A stretch of 64,000 nucleotides of DNA. Origin: Sporomusa sp. KB1. GTDB lineage: Bacteria; Bacillota; Negativicutes; Sporomusales; Sporomusaceae. This document shows, one piece after another, positions 34,561 to 44,164 of this stretch. Under the pieces are notes generated by a model. That model was not told the origin of the DNA. It was given only the letters and a program-made list of their open reading frames with translations, and searched no databases. Where the stretch lies: the NCBI RefSeq assembly GCF_007830295.1, contig NZ_VLKC01000002.1:3089963-3153962 (forward strand), written 5' to 3'. Each line of letters starts with the position of its first letter. The stretch's first letter is position 1. Made by a program: the position numbers and the translations under genes.

Positions 34561-34621
34561 AAGTTTGTAAAAGGGCGCATTGCCAAGCTAAAAATTAGTA
34601 TTGTTTTTCGCCTTTGATAAA

Positions 34622-34669
34622 AGTAATGCAGGACACTGTGCGTAGTAGAGAACAGTGTCCTGCATTACT
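34622..34669. terminator. Bidirectional terminator between convergent genes
   Basis: Perfect 18-base arms (34622-34639 and 34652-34669; AGTAATGCAGGACACTGT and its complement) surround a 12-base loop, between the + strand deacetylase and the - strand MFS gene. Confidence 0.75.
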
Positions 34670-34674
34670 AGTTG

Positions 34675-35880
34675 TTAGCCGTTTGCTTCTATATCATCGA
34701 GATTATGCTCTGAAGCGTATTTTTCCTGAATTACGAACCAGGTATAGCTAAAGAGAAAAATACCCATGATGCTGGCAGAGCACCAATAAATCGAGGCATA
34801 GCCAAGTTTGCCGGCGAGCATTCCTAAGGCGATCGAGCCTACCCCATTACCGATATCAATCATATTATAAAAGGTTGCACTGGCTGTGCTGCGTTTCGCT
34901 GGTGGTACAAGATTAAACATCCAGGTTTGTAATGCTGGGAAAATGGTGCCGTAGCCAAAGCCGTACAGGGCAGAGGCTGCTAAAAAAGAAGTCATGCTTT
35001 TGCTTTGGGCTAAAGCCACAAACCCTAATAAAAAGAATATTGTGCCAGGTAAAATGACCCAGGCAGGCCCCTTTTTGTCAAAAATGCGGCCTGTTACTAC
35101 ACGCGATAAAAAGATACAAAGGGTACACATCAGAAAGAAAGCACCTGCATTAGCAATATGGGCTTCTTGGGCTAATAAAGCGATGAAATTTAAAACCCCA
35201 CCGATACAAACCCCGAATAGCAGGGCAAGAAAGGCTTGGAATAGTAGTCTTCTTTCCAGTAGTTTATCGATAAGTGATGATTTTTCTTGCTTCTCTGTAT
35301 GTATAGAACGGTCATCAGGAATGGAACAGAGACTCAAGAAAAAGAGTGCAAGAATTTGGCTGATTGTCGCCACCATAAAGAGACTATTAAAAGAAAAGTT
35401 ATCAACAATCCATACCCCAAGGCCTGGAGCAATTGCCATTGCCAAAGTGGTGCCTAGTCCAAAATAACCTATCCCTTCGCCGCGGCGTGATTTTGGGATT
35501 AGGTCGGAGACAATGGCAGCATATAACGTGGTGGCTATACCAAACCCTAGCCCATGGACTACTCGTAAGGAAAGTAAACGGGGTACAGTAGTTGCTAAAA
35601 TATAACTTATGGCAGCAACAAAGCATAATATACAGCCGATGTATAAATAATATTTTTTGCCCCATTTTTTAATCCCGTAATCTGTAAACAAACGAATCAG
35701 AATGGCAAAGAATACAAAAGTTGCAGATAATAATCCGACATCGGTACTAGTTCCGCCTTGATTTAAGACATAAATCGGAAGTGTTGGCAAAAAGATATGA
35801 AAGCCACTAAATAAAAAAGTATTAGAAATCGTAAATAAAATAAAATCTTTTGTCCATAATTTGGTAGTAGTGATTGTCAT
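34675..35880 (-). CDS. MFS transporter (multidrug-efflux type)
   Basis: Major facilitator of 401 residues with about 12 membrane segments. The loop 2-3 motif reads RLFTDYGIKKWGKKYY, and RVVHGLGFGIATTLYA with SDLIPKSRRGEGIGYFG fits drug/arabinose-type exporters. The start has GAAAGGA upstream. It lies 30 bases after a marR gene and is presumably controlled by it. The substrate is unknown. Confidence 0.85.
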   Translation of the reverse strand: MTITTTKLWTKDFILFTISNTFLFSGFHIFLPTLPIYVLNQGGTSTDVGLLSATFVFFAILIRLFTDYGIKKWGKKYYLYIGCILCFVAAISYILATTVPRLLSLRVVHGLGFGIATTLYAAIVSDLIPKSRRGEGIGYFGLGTTLAMAIAPGLGVWIVDNFSFNSLFMVATISQILALFFLSLCSIPDDRSIHTEKQEKSSLIDKLLERRLLFQAFLALLFGVCIGGVLNFIALLAQEAHIANAGAFFLMCTLCIFLSRVVTGRIFDKKGPAWVILPGTIFFLLGFVALAQSKSMTSFLAASALYGFGYGTIFPALQTWMFNLVPPAKRSTASATFYNMIDIGNGVGSIALGMLAGKLGYASIYWCSASIMGIFLFSYTWFVIQEKYASEHNLDDIEANG

Positions 35881-35910
35881 GAATTGTCCTTTCTAAGTAA
35901 GACAGCAGCA

Positions 35911-36336
35911 TTACTTTTTACATTTTTGTGAATTTGAATAAATGGATTCGAGCATTGTGTATAATTCGTGTTGTTTTTCTTGTGGCAAGTCAACTAGAAT
36001 AGACTGCCTATGATCGTCAATCGCTTTTTCCCAAATGGTATATTGACTTAGCGCTTTCTCAGTTAGTAAGACTTTTTTTTCGCGTTTATCATTTCCGGAT
36101 TTTCTTTCAATAAAGCCTTTTTCTTCTAATTTCACTACGGTTTTTGAGATTGCTGCCGGTTCGATATTAAGGTATTTCGCCAAAGCAATCTGAGAAATAG
36201 GGCCAGTTTCTTTTATGGCAACAATAATTGACCATTCAGAACTATATAGCCCATACTCTACCAGTGCTTGGTTTACGCCTTGGGAAATAGCACGCGTGGT
36301 TTGATAGAGTAAATGAATTAACGTGGATGCATTCAT
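35911..36336 (-). CDS. MarR-family transcriptional regulator
   Basis: Winged-helix repressor of 141 residues: GLYSSEWSIIVAIKETGPISQ, LAKYLNIEPAAISKTVVKLEEKGFIER (recognition helix) and the wing KSGNDKREKKVLLTEKAL. It most likely represses its own promoter and the downstream MFS exporter until it binds a phenolic or similar ligand. A tandem operator overlaps the promoter at 36378-36427. RBS AGAGGTG. Confidence 0.87.
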   Translation of the reverse strand: MNASTLIHLLYQTTRAISQGVNQALVEYGLYSSEWSIIVAIKETGPISQIALAKYLNIEPAAISKTVVKLEEKGFIERKSGNDKREKKVLLTEKALSQYTIWEKAIDDHRQSILVDLPQEKQHELYTMLESIYSNSQKCKK

Positions 36337-36377
36337 GGTTCACCTCTTAAAAGTAGTAATAGTGTATTGAAATAAAA

Positions 36378-36427
36378 TTAACTAGTATATTATTAACTAG
36401 TATATTACCATTGCGGTTTGTAGTCAA
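36378..36427 (-). promoter_or_regulatory. marR promoter with tandem palindromic operator
   Basis: On the minus strand, TTGACT (36427-36422), 17 bases, TATACT (36404-36399). Two identical 15-base units TTAACTAGTATATTA (36378-36392 and 36393-36407), each containing the palindrome ATACTAGTAT, cover the -10 and the start. Repressor bound here would block polymerase. Confidence 0.7.
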
Positions 36428-36534
36428 GTGTTTATAAATTTACGGAAAAACTGAAACTCTTATGTTTCAACACGGCCCCTAACTTTTGAACTACTCAATG
36501 AGAGTAGCTCTTTTCTATTTTAATGAAGCTTTAC

Positions 36535-36563
36535 TTGACTTACCATAAGATACTAATTACAAT
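36535..36563 (+). promoter_or_regulatory. Putative promoter of the diguanylate cyclase gene
   Basis: TTGACT (36535-36540), 17 bases, TACAAT (36558-36563), about 210 bases before the ATG at 36774. A TATACT at 36729-36734 is a nearer alternative without a good -35. Otherwise 36428-36773 holds only a small hairpin (36488-36510). Confidence 0.45.
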
Positions 36564-36773
36564 AAAAATAATACTAGTAAATAACAGTTATCCACAATAA
36601 ATGTATGTAAATCCTCACAAAGCAGATCCTAAATGCTCAGCAATTAAGCTCAGTCTGCAAAAAGAGTTTCAAGGACGATCCTACAACTTGTTATTAATTA
36701 TTGCATCTTTGAACTGCGAAAGTTGAGTTATACTATCTTAATAGCTTGAAACTACAGATTTGGGGTGAATCGA

Positions 36774-38066
36774 ATGCGGAAGCAATTATTTAAAGCGGTT
36801 AGCATTATTTTTATTATAGTTACCCTTATAATGCTATATTTTAGTAGCTTATATAATTATCTACTTTTTCATACCATTGCAGAAATATTCAGTATTTGCA
36901 TCGCGTTTACTGTTTTTTTGATTTCATGGAATTCAATGCGCTATATTGAAAATAACTATCTCAAATTGATAGGCATAGCCTATTTTTTCATTGCATTTAT
37001 TGATTTATTCCATACGATGTCATACAAAGGTATGCAAATTTTCAAGGACTATGACTACTATGCTAATCAATTGTGGATCGCTGCCCGCTATTTTGAAAGT
37101 ATTATCCTCTTAATTTCCTTCATTTTTGTAAAATCAAAAATGAAGGTTAATCCATATGCACTCTTTGCTATTTGCACTGTCATTACGACGTTGATTCTGA
37201 GTTCAATTTTTGTATGGAAGATATTCCCCGAGTGTTTTGTGGATGGGGTAGGTCTTACACCTTTTAAAATATATAGTGAATATACTATTTGTTTGATATT
37301 GTTTGCGGCAATAATTATTCTTAAAAACAATAAATCTTATTTTGAAGGAATTGTATATAGATATCTACTTTTATCGATGGTTTGTACTATTATCTCTGAG
37401 CTCGCTTTTACCGTATATATAGATAACTATGGTTTTTCAAACCTAGTAGGACATTATTTTAAGATATTTTCCTTTTATTTAATTTATAAGACGATTATTG
37501 TCAAAGGAATACAAGAACCGTACGATTTTATTTTCAGAGAGATGAAGCAAAAAGAACAGGAGCTGCTTGAGCGAAATTGCGTCTTAAAGGCCCAGGCAAC
37601 AATTGATGCGCTGACAGGACTCTACAACCACAGATATATATATGAACGTCTAGCAAAAGAGGCTAAGCGATACAGCCGGAGTAATTGTCAGTTTGTTGTA
37701 ATGCTCTTAGATATTGATTATTTTAAAAGGATTAACGACACCTATGGTCACCTAATAGGAGATAAAATACTAAAAGAATTGTCCAAAATTATTAAAGAAG
37801 GCACTCGGCAAACTGATCTTGTTGGACGGTATGGTGGCGAGGAATTTTTGGTAATGCTCGTAGATACAAATCTAAATGAGGGTTTTAAAGTTGCAGAAAA
37901 GATCAGACGCGTCATCGAGTTATATGAATTCGTGGATAAAATACACTTAACTGTTAGTATAGGCATTGAAGAATATAAGGGAGAAAAGATTAGTGAATTA
38001 CTTAATAAAGCAGATAAAAAGTTGTATGCTGCAAAAGAAAGTGGACGAAACAAGACTATTATGTAG
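36774..38066 (+). CDS. MASE3-GGDEF membrane diguanylate cyclase
   Basis: Protein of 430 residues that should make c-di-GMP from two GTP. The N-terminal half is a MASE3-type sensor with about seven membrane segments (IDLFHTMSYKGMQIF, LWIAARYFESIILL). The C-terminal GGDEF domain has DALTGLYNHR, LDIDYFKRINDTYGHLIGD, the catalytic GGEEF (354-358) and an inhibitory site RQTD (345-348) five residues before it, so product inhibition is likely. ATG 36774 follows TTTGGGGTG; a GTG at 36765 is in frame. It is the only c-di-GMP-making enzyme visible here and lies about 4 kb from the c-di-GMP-controlled operon. Confidence 0.9.
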   Translation: MRKQLFKAVSIIFIIVTLIMLYFSSLYNYLLFHTIAEIFSICIAFTVFLISWNSMRYIENNYLKLIGIAYFFIAFIDLFHTMSYKGMQIFKDYDYYANQLWIAARYFESIILLISFIFVKSKMKVNPYALFAICTVITTLILSSIFVWKIFPECFVDGVGLTPFKIYSEYTICLILFAAIIILKNNKSYFEGIVYRYLLLSMVCTIISELAFTVYIDNYGFSNLVGHYFKIFSFYLIYKTIIVKGIQEPYDFIFREMKQKEQELLERNCVLKAQATIDALTGLYNHRYIYERLAKEAKRYSRSNCQFVVMLLDIDYFKRINDTYGHLIGDKILKELSKIIKEGTRQTDLVGRYGGEEFLVMLVDTNLNEGFKVAEKIRRVIELYEFVDKIHLTVSIGIEEYKGEKISELLNKADKKLYAAKESGRNKTIM

Positions 38067-38105
38067 CTGCCATCATTGTGTATGAAATCTTATATTTATT
38101 AGTAA

Positions 38106-38150
38106 GAGAACCCAGGATGCCTGAAATAGCGCAAATCCTGGGTTCTTCTT
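38106..38150 (+). terminator. Intrinsic terminator after the cyclase gene
   Basis: AGAACCCAGGAT (38107-38118) pairs with ATCCTGGGTTCT (38135-38146), followed by TCTT. It may also serve the convergent gene at 38227. Confidence 0.65.
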
Positions 38151-38226
38151 GAAAAATTAGTTAGATGTGGTATGCCAATAATAAAACATTCTTACTTATT
38201 TTTTTATCAGTAAAATCCGCATTTTA

Positions 38227-39339
38227 CTATTTGCCATTCGCAGCAGCAATCATGGCCTTGACGTTCTCCACTTTAGCGTCAAGCGGCAAGCAACACCCTA
38301 CCGCCAAGATAAACCCGGATGGTCCTAGATCTTTGATCAGTTTATTGCAATATTGGTAAACCTCGTCAGGTGTACCAAGTTTCAGCAAGGCGGCGGGAAC
38401 GTCCCCCATAACGCACATATGACCATCAAGGACCTTTCTAGCCTTATATATATCAGTTGAATGGTCTGACGCAAATACACATTTTCCTTTCGGAAACTCG
38501 CGGAAATATTCTAAACCTCGATCCCAATTTGAATCAAAATGCATCAACACATTACATCCCTCGCCGGCCACAGCCTCAACAATTCGTTTTAGGTGTGGAA
38601 GAGCGAATTTTTCCCATAACTTAGGGGACAGAAATTCACTTGCACATCGTGTTGCGCCAATAAATACTGCATAAGGATTCATATAGCGTATTTGCGCCCG
38701 CAAAATTTCTATCAGGTCAGTAGTCATAATATCAATAACCGATGCTACTTTATCTGGAATACGATATAAGTCCTTAACTAAATTTGACATTCCCCGGTTA
38801 CTTGAAAGCATATCAAAAGGCACTCCACAGATGATCGGGGTAAACGGAACGTATCCGGCTTGCTTATAGTCGGCAATAATTCGGGGAAAATCCGTCTTCA
38901 TATGAAACTCCATATCAGAAAGGGCTGCCGGTAAATTCTTGGCCAAAAATTCCTGGTGAAACTGTATAAACCCCTTAGTAAGAATAGTATCATAATCATC
39001 AGCCGTCATTAGATTTACTTCTTCAATTTGCCATTGGGCATCAGGAGGTAGCTCACGTCCGGGTAACTTTACATTGGCATATACTCCCTGCCCTAAGGAA
39101 TACACGCAGGGATTCAAATATTGGGCTCCATCAATCTCGCCTAACTGCGGAATGGACCGTAAATGAATCTGACTGCTTTCATATAGGTCTTTCAAATAAT
39201 CGGCCAACGGAATGCCAAGGTGCCTGGCAAAAAAAGAATCACCTGTTAAAATAATAGGTACCCTGTCAGGCGTTCCTAAAGCAATAGCCGTATCTAATCT
39301 GTGCTGCCTTTCTCTGTACAGTTCCTGATTCGTTGTCAT
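38227..39339 (-). CDS. Uroporphyrinogen-decarboxylase-family protein (MtaA/CmuA-like methyltransferase)
   Basis: TIM-barrel protein of 370 residues of the UroD superfamily. In anaerobes with this fold the usual role is methyl transfer between a corrinoid protein and coenzyme M or tetrahydrofolate. Seen: RHRLD-type N-terminus (QHRLDTAIALGTPDRVP), VLMHFDSNWDRGLEYF, MGDVPAALLKLGTPDEV and FILAVGCCLPLDAKVENV; the HxD and GCCxP segments are likely Zn-ligand regions. No corrinoid protein or other O-demethylase gene is adjacent. It is divergent from a LysR gene at 39608, which may control it. Confidence 0.75.
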   Translation of the reverse strand: MTTNQELYRERQHRLDTAIALGTPDRVPIILTGDSFFARHLGIPLADYLKDLYESSQIHLRSIPQLGEIDGAQYLNPCVYSLGQGVYANVKLPGRELPPDAQWQIEEVNLMTADDYDTILTKGFIQFHQEFLAKNLPAALSDMEFHMKTDFPRIIADYKQAGYVPFTPIICGVPFDMLSSNRGMSNLVKDLYRIPDKVASVIDIMTTDLIEILRAQIRYMNPYAVFIGATRCASEFLSPKLWEKFALPHLKRIVEAVAGEGCNVLMHFDSNWDRGLEYFREFPKGKCVFASDHSTDIYKARKVLDGHMCVMGDVPAALLKLGTPDEVYQYCNKLIKDLGPSGFILAVGCCLPLDAKVENVKAMIAAANGK

Positions 39340-39607
39340 TGGACGAACACTCCTTTTTAAATAAGTTACTATCTATGATCTATTATCAAACAATTTGCAA
39401 TTGAATGGAAATACATATCTTGTATCAGCTAATAGAAAAGTCCTATCGACTAATTTCCTAAGTCCTACTCTAGTTCTACTATTGGGATAATTCATGCGAG
39501 TGCCCTTGTCAGCTAGGTAGACAAAATATATAATAAGTTACAGAATACAAGTATATAGAAATCTATATATATAGATTTAAAATCACGAACTAGTATGGGG
39601 TGATGCT

Positions 39608-40543
39608 ATGGACATTCGCCAACTGCGGTATTTTATTTCCGTCGCTGAACAACTTAGTTTTACCACGGCTGCGAAACACCTTTACGTTAGTCAACCTTCT
39701 CTGAGCCAGCAGATCGCTGAATTAGAAAAACAAGTCGGTGCTCGCTTATTTATTCGTGATCGTCATTCGGTTTCACTAACTGCCGCCGGTAGCGTTCTAC
39801 TAAAAGAAGCTAAGGCGCTTGTTGCCATGTCTGCGGATGCCATTCGTATGGCGAGAGAGGCAGAAGCCGGTATAACAGGCAATTTGAAAATAGGTATCCT
39901 GAGTCATGCAGAACGACGCATACTTCCCAGGATAGTAACTAATTTTCATCATAAATATCCCCAAATCAACCTAGTATTTGAATACCTCAGCTTGAGTGGT
40001 CTGGACGAAGCTTTGCAACATGCCCAGGTGGATTTAGGGTTCACGCTCGTAATAGAATCGGCCTCGCTGCCCCAAGTTTCTTTTAAAAAAATTTTTACTG
40101 ACTCACTTTGCCTAGTTGTTCCTTACTCGCACGAACTTGCCAACGAGTCCTTAATTAACTATTCACATATTCCTTTAATTGCCAGAGAGACTATAGTTTT
40201 CGAACATCAGCATATAGCATCCCGGGGATACGAAAATATGCTACGTATCTGTGTCAACCGGGGTTTTTCTCCTAATGTGCTGCAAGTTTCAAATTCCGCT
40301 GTTTTACTGTCCGTCGAATGCGGGTTAGGCATCTCCATCCTGCCTTCCGTCATACCTAAAACCTATGGAAGTCCCTTTATTCGATATGTTGATATTTTGG
40401 GTAATGACACCAGGGTAGATTTGGTTGCTGCTTGGCGCACAAAACATAGCAATCCATCAATTCCTCTTTTCTTACAGGAGCTGGAGGCAGTTAAAAGGCC
40501 GACTGATAATTATAATATATTGAAGAATACTGCTAGTCTATGA
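39608..40543 (+). CDS. LysR-family transcriptional regulator
   Basis: Regulator of 311 residues: winged helix MDIRQLRYFISVAEQLSFTTAAKHL then SQPSLSQQIAELEKQVG, followed by a periplasmic-binding-like effector domain. It is divergently placed to the UroD-family gene with a 268-base shared region, the usual LysR arrangement. RBS GGGGTGA. The effector is unknown. The shared region 39340-39607 shows no promoter I can call firmly. Confidence 0.88.
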   Translation: MDIRQLRYFISVAEQLSFTTAAKHLYVSQPSLSQQIAELEKQVGARLFIRDRHSVSLTAAGSVLLKEAKALVAMSADAIRMAREAEAGITGNLKIGILSHAERRILPRIVTNFHHKYPQINLVFEYLSLSGLDEALQHAQVDLGFTLVIESASLPQVSFKKIFTDSLCLVVPYSHELANESLINYSHIPLIARETIVFEHQHIASRGYENMLRICVNRGFSPNVLQVSNSAVLLSVECGLGISILPSVIPKTYGSPFIRYVDILGNDTRVDLVAAWRTKHSNPSIPLFLQELEAVKRPTDNYNILKNTASL

Positions 40544-40703
40544 TATCGTTTCCATACCGGTCCAAAAGAATGGCAACAATAAAGAATATAAGCATTTCCA
40601 TTCTGCATCCCCCCTTTGCCGCTATATTACTTCTGCCAATAGTATAGCGCTCATTAAAGAGAGAATGGAAATTGTTGGTGGTTATCATAGTAATAATAAA
40701 CTT

Positions 40704-41609
40704 TTATGATTTAGTGCCAATATAGTCTATGAGGTCGCTTTGCATATTACCGTGTTCGGCAAAGATCAGCAGGAGTGCCTTCATGGCTGGAGTTAACACC
40801 TTGTTTTTATGAAGAGCGACAGACATAACGAACGTCAATTGTGGCGCATTAGTTAATTCAATTAGTGTACCATTTGCTAAAAATGGTTCTACAAGTACGT
40901 ATGGCAGTATACTTGCGCCAACTCCATCCAATACCGCCCGTTTAATGGCTTCTGCATCGCTATATTCGATAATGGAGTGGACGTCTTTTTTTCTTATTTT
41001 TTCTTCAAACATGGTTCGGAATACGCAGCCTGGCCGGAAATTAATGAAGGGATAATGGCTGATGCCTTGATAATTATTATTCATGTCAAATAAATCATGA
41101 TTGACTACCCAAACCAATTTTTCATGCGATAAGCTGAATTGTATTATTTGATTACTGCTAATCTTATCATGGACAATAGCTATATCAAAAACGTTATCCA
41201 AAAGTCCTTTGATGGTTATAGGAAGATTGGGACAAATATCAACATTGACAGAACCAGTTATACCGCGATTCTGAAATTCTAATAGTGCCGGAGATAGAAA
41301 ATAGCTGGCCGCTGTAGTTGAGGCGCCTAATTTTATGGGAGCGTTGAAGTGGGAAAAATTCTGCATGGCAGTATTAATGTTATAGAAATCGGTCAGCAGT
41401 TTTTCTGCATGTATGGTCAGTTCACGCCCGGCTTCCGTAATATAAAGTTTTTTCCCCATACGCTCAAAGAGGGTAATCCCATAATGTTCTTCGAGCATTC
41501 GAATCTGAGCAGTTATTGCCGGTTGTGTGAAATTCAACTGTTCGGCAGCTTTGGTGATGTTGCTTAGCTTAGCTACCGAAAGGAATGTTCGGAATAGTTG
41601 AATATCCAT
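40704..41609 (-). CDS. LysR-family transcriptional regulator
   Basis: Regulator of 301 residues: MDIQLFRTFLSVAKLSNITKAAEQL, then FTQPAITAQIRMLEEHYGITLFER, and an effector domain. It points away from the GNAT gene at 41851. No transporter or enzyme next to it suggests an effector. ATG has a GGGGGGAA-type site upstream. It is only distantly similar to the LysR at 39608, so not a recent duplicate. Confidence 0.87.
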   Translation of the reverse strand: MDIQLFRTFLSVAKLSNITKAAEQLNFTQPAITAQIRMLEEHYGITLFERMGKKLYITEAGRELTIHAEKLLTDFYNINTAMQNFSHFNAPIKLGASTTAASYFLSPALLEFQNRGITGSVNVDICPNLPITIKGLLDNVFDIAIVHDKISSNQIIQFSLSHEKLVWVVNHDLFDMNNNYQGISHYPFINFRPGCVFRTMFEEKIRKKDVHSIIEYSDAEAIKRAVLDGVGASILPYVLVEPFLANGTLIELTNAPQLTFVMSVALHKNKVLTPAMKALLLIFAEHGNMQSDLIDYIGTKS

Positions 41610-41709
41610 TCGTTCCCCCCTGAAGCAATGTAGTTAGTATAAGCATATAACAAATGCCAAAGCGATACTATAGATGAAAAGGAAAACTACAAGTCAATAA
41701 AAGAAAAAA

Positions 41710-41780
41710 TTCCTGCTGGTTTTATAGGCAGTGAGCAGGAGTTTAGACTTCCATGACAAATATTGCAAAAATGGGAATAG
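41710..41780 (+). repeat. Intergenic hairpin plus conserved tail (repeat copy b)
   Basis: TCCTGCT (41711-41717) and AGCAGGA (41734-41740) form a stem. ATGACAAATATTGCAAA and GGGAATAG follow (41753-41780), closely matching the tail of copy a at 32784-32812. Confidence 0.55.
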
Positions 41781-41850
41781 GTATTCGACTCGGCGAGAGT
41801 CGTCCCCGCGACTGTTGTGGTACAAATACATCAATAAGGGGGGATAGTAC

Positions 41851-42279
41851 TTGGATGCTAGTAGTATAATACGTGAAATGAGTATTGAGGATTATGCAAA
41901 GGTTATGGCGCTTTGGTCAAGCATTGAAGGATTAGCGCTTGGTGATGCGGATACGCAACGAAATATAAGCAGGTTCCTAAAACGAAATGCTGGGCTATGT
42001 TTTGTGGCTGAAAATGAGCGACAGGTTGTCGGGGCCATACTTTGCGGACATGATGGAAGAAGGGGCTATCTTCACCATTTAGCTGTGAGTCCTAGTTATA
42101 GGAAAAACGGAATTGCAAGAAGATTAGTTGCCAATTGTTTGAATAAGCTTACAGAAGAGGGAATAAGTAAATGTCATTTATTTGTGTTTGCCAATAATCA
42201 ACAAGGTATGGATTTTTGGCAGCATATTGGATTTCATAAAAGAAATGACATCAATATTTTTTCGCAAGATATTGAGTAA
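41851..42279 (+). CDS. GNAT-family N-acetyltransferase
   Basis: Acetyl-CoA-dependent acetyltransferase of 142 residues. The acetyl-CoA loop reads HLAVSPSYRKNGIARRLV (about 73-90; RxxGxA-type), preceded by beta-4 GAILCGHDGRRGYLHHL, with a C-terminal NNQQGMDFWQHIGF typical of RimI-like members. The substrate is unknown. TTG start with AAGGGGGGA upstream. A terminator follows directly. Confidence 0.82.
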   Translation: MDASSIIREMSIEDYAKVMALWSSIEGLALGDADTQRNISRFLKRNAGLCFVAENERQVVGAILCGHDGRRGYLHHLAVSPSYRKNGIARRLVANCLNKLTEEGISKCHLFVFANNQQGMDFWQHIGFHKRNDINIFSQDIE

Positions 42280-42300
42280 GCCAGCATCGTCCCAACAACG

Positions 42301-42347
42301 AAGAAAGAGCCATAATTCCCTTTACTGATGGATTATGGTTCTTTCTT
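42301..42347 (+). terminator. Intrinsic terminator after the GNAT gene
   Basis: AAGAAAGAGCCATAAT (42301-42316) pairs with ATTATGGTTCTTTCTT (42332-42347). Confidence 0.7.
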
Positions 42348-42425
42348 ATTCTTTTACATAGGCTATGGTATAATTAGGCATTATCAACGGTGTGTTACAT
42401 GCATAGCAAGGTGGAGGCGTATAGG

Positions 42426-44159
42426 ATGATTACCTGGGCATTTTTGCATAAATATAGAACTAAGTATTGGAAGCAATTTTTGGTTGCTGCTGCGTTTGTA
42501 ACAATCGAAGCTACCTGTGATCTTCTGCAGCCCACCATCATGTCTAAAATAATTGACATTGGTGTGGCAGACAGGCGGCCTGATTACATTCTGAGTCAAG
42601 GAGCCCTTATGGTTTTAATAACCGCTTTGGGCGCGGTTGCTGCTTCCATCCGCAATGTAATTGCCAGTAAGGTATCACAGAATTTCGGGTCAGAATTGCG
42701 AGGCGATTTATATGAGAAAATTCAAATGTTGTCATTTACCAACATTGATAACCTCAACAGGACTTCGCTGGTAACCCGGCTTACAAATGATGTTAATCAG
42801 GTGCAGATATTGGTGAACGGTCTAATGCGAATATCGCTGAAAGCGCCACTTTTATGCATAGGCAGCCTAATTATGGCTATAAATCTTAATCCTCATTTAG
42901 CAGTAATACTGCTATTCGTTGTTCCTATTATCGTGTTATTAATAGTCATTACTATTAAGGTGGGTTTTCCCCGGTTTGCTCAAGTCCAAAATGCACTGGA
43001 TCAGGTCAACGCCGTTATGCGGGAGTATTTGTCCGGGATTAGGGTGGTCAAGGCTTTTAAGCAATTTGAATATGAGCAGGAAAAGTTCGCGGCCGTCAAT
43101 CAGGAGCTGCAGGAAAAATCGGTTGATGCTATCCGGCTGATGTCTGTTTTTAGTCCTAGTATAGCGCTCACTGTTAATCTGGGTATTGTTATGATGCTAT
43201 GGCTAGGTGGATTAGGGGTTAGCACTGGCCAAATACAAGTTGGTCATATTATTGCGTTTATTAACTATATGGCACAAATATTGGTTTCGTTAATGATTGT
43301 GTTCCTGATATTTAATAACTTTGTCAGGGCAAAAGCCTCGGCGATACGGATTGGTGAGGTATTTAAGCAGCATAATGATGCCAAGTGGATAACTAACTAT
43401 TCTACATTCCAACTAGTTGACAAAGGCCGCATCGATTTTGAAAATGTCAGCTTCAGCTATGCTGGTACAGTCAGTTCAACTGTACTAAGAGATATCAACC
43501 TGACCTGCCTGCCCGGACAAACGGTTGGTATTATCGGCTCAACCGGTGCCGGCAAAACTAGCCTGGTCAACTTAATTCCGCGCTTCTACGAAGCAACTAC
43601 AGGCCTTGTAAAAGTGGACGGACATGATATTACCGAGATTAATCCCGGGCAGCTGCGAGATAAAATTGCTCTTGTACCCCAGCAAGCAGTTCTATTTACC
43701 GGAACCATCATGGATAATATCCGCTGGGGCAAAGAAAACGCTACTGTTCAGGAGGTAGAAGCAGCCGCAAAACTGGCAGCGGCACATGATTTCATTATTT
43801 CTTTTCCCGAAGGATACAACACCAAATTGGGGCAGGGCGGTGTCAATTTGTCTGGCGGACAAAAGCAGCGACTAGCCATAGCCAGAGCCCTAATCAGGAA
43901 GCCTGCCATACTTATTCTGGATGATTGTACGAGTGCGGTTGATGTAGTTACTGAAGAAAAAATAAAACAGGCATTAAAGGAGTATTCGAGTCAGCTTACC
44001 TGCCTACTAGTTGCTCAGAGAATTAGTACTGTCCTGGATGCCGATAAAATTGCCGTTATGGAAGATGGTACTATTTCTGCGTGCGGAACCCATACTGAGT
44101 TATTGCAAACCAGCAGTGTTTACCGCGAGATTGTCCAGTCCCAGCGGGGAAGGAGATAA
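42426..44159 (+). CDS. Heterodimeric ABC exporter, subunit 1 (non-catalytic Walker B)
   Basis: Half-transporter of 578 residues: six membrane segments (about 18-310), then an ABC domain with Walker A GSTGAGKTS, signature LSGGQKQR and Walker B ILILDDCTSAVD. The Walker B catalytic Glu is replaced by Asp, as in the BmrC/TM287-type partner. With the next gene it should form one active and one degenerate ATP site and export drugs or lipids. ATG 42426 follows GTGGAGG; a GTG at 42390 is in frame. A TATAAT at 42369-42374 may be its -10. Confidence 0.88.
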   Translation: MITWAFLHKYRTKYWKQFLVAAAFVTIEATCDLLQPTIMSKIIDIGVADRRPDYILSQGALMVLITALGAVAASIRNVIASKVSQNFGSELRGDLYEKIQMLSFTNIDNLNRTSLVTRLTNDVNQVQILVNGLMRISLKAPLLCIGSLIMAINLNPHLAVILLFVVPIIVLLIVITIKVGFPRFAQVQNALDQVNAVMREYLSGIRVVKAFKQFEYEQEKFAAVNQELQEKSVDAIRLMSVFSPSIALTVNLGIVMMLWLGGLGVSTGQIQVGHIIAFINYMAQILVSLMIVFLIFNNFVRAKASAIRIGEVFKQHNDAKWITNYSTFQLVDKGRIDFENVSFSYAGTVSSTVLRDINLTCLPGQTVGIIGSTGAGKTSLVNLIPRFYEATTGLVKVDGHDITEINPGQLRDKIALVPQQAVLFTGTIMDNIRWGKENATVQEVEAAAKLAAAHDFIISFPEGYNTKLGQGGVNLSGGQKQRLAIARALIRKPAILILDDCTSAVDVVTEEKIKQALKEYSSQLTCLLVAQRISTVLDADKIAVMEDGTISACGTHTELLQTSSVYREIVQSQRGRR

Positions 44160-44164
44160 CTGTC

